Origin: Candidatus Peregrinibacteria bacterium CG10_big_fil_rev_8_21_14_0_10_36_19
GTDB taxonomy: Bacteria; Patescibacteriota; Gracilibacteria; UBA1369; LOWO2-01-FULL-3
Assembly (NCBI GenBank): GCA_002772535.1
Contig: PFDP01000014.1
Span: forward strand, 62,001 to 126,000
Direction of reading: 5' to 3'
DNA length: 64,000 nt
How positions within the stretch are numbered: position 1 is the first letter of the stretch; every line of letters begins with the position of its first letter. A model generated the notes under the pieces. It searched no databases. It saw only the letters and a list, made by a program, of their open reading frames with translations, and had not been told where the DNA came from. This document shows, one piece after another, positions 59,611 through 64,000 of the stretch. The translations under genes were made by a program, and so were the position numbers.

Positions 59611-60398
59611 AAATAGACGCAACAACATTAAAAAGTGCCACAAAAAAAGCTATAGAATTTGCTGAATCAGTAAATCAACACATCATCACAACACCAAACG
59701 CAGAAATAATCCTTGAAGCTCAAAAAAGCGAAAAATTCCTTACCATACTCAACAGGTCAGATCTAAATATAGCAGATGGAATAAGCCTACTTTGGGCAGC
59801 AAAATATCAAGAAATAAGTAAAGGGAAATACAATCTCTATAAAATCATGCTTGGCACAGTATCACTTCTCAGCATTATATTTTACCCAAAATTCATTCAC
59901 AGCGTATTACCAGAAAGAGTTACAGGAGCAGACTTAATGGATAAAATATGCGAAGAGGCAGGCAAAAGAAGGCACTTAAGAATATTTCTACTCGGAGGGG
60001 CAGAGCAAATTGCAGAAATCACTAAAGAAAATTTAGAAAGAAAATACCCAAACATTAATATCGTAGGAACATACAGTTGCCCACACAGCGAAAACCAAAA
60101 ATCAATCGAACTAATTCAAAAATCTAACGCAAATATTTTATTTGTAGCTTTTGGAGCACCAAAACAAGAATTATGGATTAGCAAAAACCTTAAAAACATC
60201 CCAAGAGTAAAACTAGCACTAGGAGTGGGGGGAGCATTTGACTTCATATCACAAAACAAAAAAAGAGCACCAAAATGGATGCGCAAAACAGGGCTAGAAT
60301 GGCTATTCAGACTCATTCAAGAACCAAAAAGAATCAAAAGAATTTACAACGCAACAATTAAATTCCCTACAGAAGTTATCAAAAGAAGTTTAGACTAA
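59589..60398 (+). CDS. WecG/TagA/CpsF family glycosyltransferase (GT26)
   Basis: HIITTPNAEIILEAQKSEKFLTILNRSDLNIADGISLLWA, RVTGADLMDKICEEAGKRRHLRIFLLGGAEQIAEI, FVAFGAPKQELWISKNL, GVGGAFDFISQNKKRAPKWMRKTGLEWLFRLIQEPKR. Confidence 0.95.
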   Translation: MQKILKVKIDATTLKSATKKAIEFAESVNQHIITTPNAEIILEAQKSEKFLTILNRSDLNIADGISLLWAAKYQEISKGKYNLYKIMLGTVSLLSIIFYPKFIHSVLPERVTGADLMDKICEEAGKRRHLRIFLLGGAEQIAEITKENLERKYPNINIVGTYSCPHSENQKSIELIQKSNANILFVAFGAPKQELWISKNLKNIPRVKLALGVGGAFDFISQNKKRAPKWMRKTGLEWLFRLIQEPKRIKRIYNATIKFPTEVIKRSLD

Positions 60399-60667
60399 TC
60401 CTTTTTCTTTTTAACCTCAGAAGCTTTCTTTTCAAAAAACGCTTCTATATAAGGCTTGGCACTAGCAATCATAAAATCAACAGCCTTAAGTGGCTCAACA
60501 ATTGTAGAATGTACTCTATCTACAACCTCTTCAACATCTTCAACAACCTTAGAAATATCACGCAAAATCAAAACTGCATAAAAAATAAACATACAAAGAA
60601 AAACCACCAAAACAATCCACCCGATGGCCAAAGACATATTTAAAAAATCTGCAGAAGTACTAAACAT
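60395..60667 (-). CDS. Small single-TM hypothetical protein
   Basis: 90 aa; IGWIVLVVFLCMFIFYAVLILRDISKVVEDVEEVVDRVH, Lys-rich tail. Confidence 0.6.
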   Translation of the reverse strand: MFSTSADFLNMSLAIGWIVLVVFLCMFIFYAVLILRDISKVVEDVEEVVDRVHSTIVEPLKAVDFMIASAKPYIEAFFEKKASEVKKKKD

Positions 60668-60705
60668 AGGAAAAGGTTAATTAAACTAATATTAAATGAA
60701 CACAA

Positions 60706-62136
60706 CTAAGAAATCAACTTTCTCAGCGTTTCATTAATTAAAGATGGATTTCCTTGCCCTTTCATTTCCTTCATCACCTGACCAACCAAAAACCCAATAG
60801 CTTTTTCATTACCACCTTTAACATCCGCAACAGGACCTGGATTCCCATCAACAACACTCTTACAAACAGCCTCAATCGCACCAGCATCACTCACTTGTTT
60901 CAATCCCTTTTCTTCAACAATCACTTTTGGAGATTTTCCAGTAGCATACATCTCATCGAAAACTTCACCCTTTGCAGTGTTATTAGAAATTTCACCAGAC
61001 TTAACCAAATTAACTAATTCAGCCATTAAATCGGCAGTAACTTTTTGGTTATTAATTCCTAAAATATCTTCATTAAGTTTTGCCATCAAAATAGTATTTA
61101 TAAAGGAAACAGCACGCTTAGCATCATCAGTTTTTTCAACAACCTCCTCAAAATAAACAGCCAATTTAGGATCCTCAGAAATGATACGAGCATCATCCTC
61201 AGATAACCCTAACTCATTCACATAACGATGCCTCTTAACAACCGGCATTTCAGGAACCTCACTTCTGTACTGATCAACCATTTCCCTACCAATATGTAAA
61301 GTTGGAATATCTGGCTCAGGAAAGTAACGATAATCGTCACTCTCCTCTTTTTCACGCATGAAAAAAGTTTTATTAGAAGAATCATCCCAACCAACAGTAA
61401 CCGGCGACCTTAAAGCCTCCCCTTTCTCCCAAAGTTCAGTTTGCTTCTTAATTTCATATTCAATTGCAGCCTCAAGTGACCTAAAAGAATTCAAATTTTT
61501 AATTTCCGCACGAGGATAGAGCTTATCATCACCCACAGGCCTCATAGAAACACTAGCATCAAATCTCATCATCCCCTTTTCCATATCTGCATCACTACTA
61601 CCAACATATCTTAAAATTTTCTGAACTTCTCTAGCATAAGCCGCAGCCTCAGCCGCACTTCGCATATCAGGATCAGAAACTATCTCCATAAGTGGCGTAC
61701 CAGCACGATTAAAATCAACCAAAGAACCATCACGAACATGAGTTAACTTCCCAGCATCATCTTCCAAATGCAAACGAGTAATTCCAATTTTTTTTGTATA
61801 ACCATTAACCTCTATATCAACAAAACCTTTCTCAGCTAAAGGCTCATCAAATTGTGAAATTTGAAAACCTTTTGGACTATCTGGATAAAAGTAATTTTTT
61901 CTATCAAACTTACAAAATTCCGGGATATTACAATTTAAGGCCAAAGAAGCCTTAACACCTTTATGAACAGCCTCTTCATTTACAACAGGTAACTGTCCAG
62001 GCATTCCAGTACAAATAGGACAAATATTTACATTAGGATCCTTACCAAAAGAATCATTATCACAACCACAAAACATCTTTGTCTTAGAGGAAATTTGTGC
62101 GTGAATTTCTAAACCAATTATTACTTCAAGTTCCAT
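60706..62136 (-). CDS. gatB: Asp-tRNA(Asn)/Glu-tRNA(Gln) amidotransferase subunit B
   Basis: VIIGLEIHAQISSKTKMFCGC, CTGMPGQLPVVN, DRKNYFYPDSPKGFQISQF, LEDDAGKLTH, NRAGTPLMEIVSDPDMRS. Confidence 0.97.
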   Translation of the reverse strand: MELEVIIGLEIHAQISSKTKMFCGCDNDSFGKDPNVNICPICTGMPGQLPVVNEEAVHKGVKASLALNCNIPEFCKFDRKNYFYPDSPKGFQISQFDEPLAEKGFVDIEVNGYTKKIGITRLHLEDDAGKLTHVRDGSLVDFNRAGTPLMEIVSDPDMRSAAEAAAYAREVQKILRYVGSSDADMEKGMMRFDASVSMRPVGDDKLYPRAEIKNLNSFRSLEAAIEYEIKKQTELWEKGEALRSPVTVGWDDSSNKTFFMREKEESDDYRYFPEPDIPTLHIGREMVDQYRSEVPEMPVVKRHRYVNELGLSEDDARIISEDPKLAVYFEEVVEKTDDAKRAVSFINTILMAKLNEDILGINNQKVTADLMAELVNLVKSGEISNNTAKGEVFDEMYATGKSPKVIVEEKGLKQVSDAGAIEAVCKSVVDGNPGPVADVKGGNEKAIGFLVGQVMKEMKGQGNPSLINETLRKLIS

Positions 62137-62171
62137 GTTATATAATTAATACAGACGCAAGTCTAACACAA

Positions 62172-62594
62172 CTAAAGCTTGGCGCCCAAGTCATTTAATG
62201 CTTTTTTAAAACTAGCCAAAGCAGCCTTAGCATCTACTAAATTAATATCTTCAAGCTCATGTGCCACTTTATTTCTAAGTTTATGAGCACTCCACACAGA
62301 ATTTATATCAGAAAATCTTCCACCAGCCTTCTTTAGTTTTTCACCCAAAGTCCCCTTAAACCCTTTTTTTCCCAAAGCATAATCAAGCAATTTATCGGCA
62401 TCCAAAACAGCAGCCTTCGGATTGCCATGAAACATATCAATGATACGTATCCAATGAGATTTTATATATTGCAACTCCTTAGAATCATAAACATCTTTTT
62501 TAAGCTTTTTAAAAAAAATGTAAGCAACAACAACAAAATCAAAAACCAAAAAAGCAATTAAAGCAAGAACCCAAATTGAAATATTATTCACCAT
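62172..62594 (-). CDS. Membrane-anchored hypothetical protein
   Basis: N-terminal TM then helical domain DKLLDYALGKKGFKGTLGEKLKKAGGRFSDINSVWSAHKLRNKVAHE. Confidence 0.65.
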   Translation of the reverse strand: MVNNISIWVLALIAFLVFDFVVVAYIFFKKLKKDVYDSKELQYIKSHWIRIIDMFHGNPKAAVLDADKLLDYALGKKGFKGTLGEKLKKAGGRFSDINSVWSAHKLRNKVAHELEDINLVDAKAALASFKKALNDLGAKL

Positions 62595-63180
62595 CTTCTT
62601 CTTCGTTTAACATTTGATGATGGACATGATAAGAAATCATATCGGAAAGCATGGTTTTCAAAGCTTGATGATCTCTCACACTTCTCTCATAAATAAACTG
62701 CTCCTGATAACGCATAACTATCCTTTCAAGCCTTCTTGGATTAGCCGCATCCTTTAAAACCACCGATGTTTTTGCCCCAAGCTTATCAATTGTAATATCT
62801 CCATAATTAAAAAGCGTCTGCAAAACGCCTTTAATAGTATAAGCAATACCTTCAATCATATGATAATCAATTCTTGTAGTAGTCACATCAAACAAACCAT
62901 TTCTCTCAATATCAATAACACCTGCATTAGTAAGAATCCAGCAGTCAAAATACCAATCTAAAAAATGGTAAAAATAACCAAAAACACCAACAATTGCCCA
63001 AATCAAAAAGCCCACTAAAAATTGCGGAAACAAAAGATAGCCAATAAATGGTACGGTTAAGCCAAAAAAAGTTGTCTTTGCAGCTTTAACCTTGAAAATC
63101 AAAATATGCCTATGAGCAACATACAAAATTTTCTCACCATCATCTAGATATCCAGCAAAAAGTCTTTCAGCAAAAGTCAT
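62584..63180 (-). CDS. bPH-domain-like membrane protein
   Basis: DDGEKILYVAHRHILIFKV, TMs, WILTNAGVIDIERNGLFDVTTTRIDYHMIEGIAYTIKGVLQTLFNYGDITIDKLG. Confidence 0.8.
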   Translation of the reverse strand: MTFAERLFAGYLDDGEKILYVAHRHILIFKVKAAKTTFFGLTVPFIGYLLFPQFLVGFLIWAIVGVFGYFYHFLDWYFDCWILTNAGVIDIERNGLFDVTTTRIDYHMIEGIAYTIKGVLQTLFNYGDITIDKLGAKTSVVLKDAANPRRLERIVMRYQEQFIYERSVRDHQALKTMLSDMISYHVHHQMLNEEEDGE

Positions 63181-63186
63181 AACTAC

Positions 63187-63192
63187 ATTATA
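63187..63192 (-). promoter_or_regulatory. Perfect TATAAT placed 6 nt from the start codon of the bPH-domain gene
   Basis: Minus strand TATAAT GTAGTT ATG; start codon at 63180-63178. Confidence 0.5.
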
Positions 63193-63228
63193 TTGTAAAA
63201 AAAGAAAAAAAACTATAGGATTGAAACC

Positions 63229-63906
63229 ATGAAAAACGAAACAAAAAAGAAATTACTCCTCAATAGTTTAGATTTATTCACAAACGTTGTAATCATTTTA
63301 ATAGCAGTTCTCGTTGTACAAAAATTTCTAGTAGCCCCATTTGAAGTTTCTGGAGCCTCAATGTGTGACACACTCAACGTTATAGATGGTCAATGTAAAC
63401 ACGACAAAGGTGAAACAGTTTTAATCAATGAAGCACTATATTTATTCAATTCACCAAAAAGAGGAGAAATAGTTGTTTTTACATCTGAAACTGAAGGAGA
63501 TAAATACTTTATCAAAAGAGTAATTGGGCTACCTGGAGAAACAGTTGAAATACTAAATGGCGAAGTATACATAACAAACACAGAAGGAAAAACAGAAGTA
63601 ATAGATGAACCATATCTCAACGAAACAAACAGACACAACACACTAGATTATGGAGAATATACCGTATTTAACATACCAGAAGGTCACTACTTCCTACTTG
63701 GAGATAATAGAATAGCATCAACAGATTCACGCAGTTGTTTCGCAAGTTCACCATCTCAAAATTGCAGATTACACCCAGAAAATTCATTTATTCCAGAAGA
63801 GAAAATAAGAGGAAAAGCAGCAGTAGTCTTGTGGCCAATCAAAAACATGAGAAAACTTGAAACACCAACTTACTCAATAAACTCTGAATCTTTAGAAGAA
63901 AAGTAA
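63229..63906 (+). CDS. lepB: Signal peptidase I
   Basis: N-terminal TM, PFEVSGASMCDTL (Ser), KYFIKRVIGLPGETVEI (Lys), YFLLGDNRIASTDSR. Confidence 0.95.
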   Translation: MKNETKKKLLLNSLDLFTNVVIILIAVLVVQKFLVAPFEVSGASMCDTLNVIDGQCKHDKGETVLINEALYLFNSPKRGEIVVFTSETEGDKYFIKRVIGLPGETVEILNGEVYITNTEGKTEVIDEPYLNETNRHNTLDYGEYTVFNIPEGHYFLLGDNRIASTDSRSCFASSPSQNCRLHPENSFIPEEKIRGKAAVVLWPIKNMRKLETPTYSINSESLEEK

Positions 63907-64000
63907 GATTCAAGTAGCACAGACCCTAAGATTAAAAAAATACCAGTCCACCAATTAAGAGACCGGAGAATTTGAAGTAACAAGCAAACATTTACAATCA
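63870..64000 (-). CDS. Possible C-terminus of a membrane protein, cut off by window edge
   Basis: Minus frame open to the edge: IVNVCLLLQILRSLNWWTGIFLILGSVLLESYFSSKDSEFIE*; its 37-bp tail overlap with lepB matches the convergent-overlap pattern elsewhere here. Confidence 0.35.
   Translation of the reverse strand, partial: IVNVCLLLQILRSLNWWTGIFLILGSVLLESYFSSKDSEFIE

Noticed and set aside
63360-63420. Cys pair in signal peptidase (SMCDTLNVIDGQCK) as a novel redox switch
   Set aside because: Possible, but similar Cys-containing segments are in my recollection common in CPR signal peptidases; no sequence evidence for regulation.
1-64000. UGA recoding (Gly) as in Gracilibacteria/Absconditabacteria
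   Set aside because: Conserved proteins such as FolE and Pth end at TGA at the expected place, and no gene needed in-frame TGA read-through.
1-64000. CRISPR array, transposon, prophage or toxin-antitoxin/defence island
   Set aside because: No spaced direct repeats, transposase, integrase or recognisable defence genes were seen; the nucleotidyltransferase at 39612 has no HEPN-like partner beside it.

Overview
AT-rich, gene-dense bacterial chromosome segment read with the standard bacterial code (UGA works as a stop, e.g. folE and pth). Gene content suggests a CPR/Patescibacteria genome, possibly a Peregrinibacteria-like lineage (inference only): T4SS-type pilin and VirB4/TraG-like ATPase, sigma-70 region 4 + HARE-HTH proteins, compact cofactor operons. 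About 60 CDS and 4 tRNAs are supported. No CRISPR array, transposon, prophage or rRNA was seen. Housekeeping content: valS, glyS, cysS, tyrS, murC, murJ, der, obg, pth, uvrC, recG, gatB, tsf, rpsB, rplU, lepB, rluD, queA, thiI. Cofactor content: nadA-nadC, ribD-ribBA, and a folate/pABA operon. Best leads: (1) a UvrC with a GNAT acetyltransferase-like domain inserted in its RNase H-like nuclease domain and no C-terminal HhH; (2) a PKD-7TM membrane protein next to a single-chain ATP-grasp ligase + retropepsin-like + DUF1704/HExxxH metallopeptidase fusion; (3) an Elp3 homolog divergently adjacent to a Trm9/ALKBH8-like methyltransferase, suggesting an mcm5U-like wobble pathway in a bacterium; (4) a folate operon without folB whose PTPS carries a CE-x2-HGH motif (dual PTPS-I/III type); (5) a partner-switching network split over two loci and linked to a PrsW-like protease; (6) a palindromic -10 (AGTATACT) placed symmetrically between two divergent genes so that both would be leaderless, within a wider leaderless-promoter pattern. 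All family calls were made by eye from the translations; no database searches were run.
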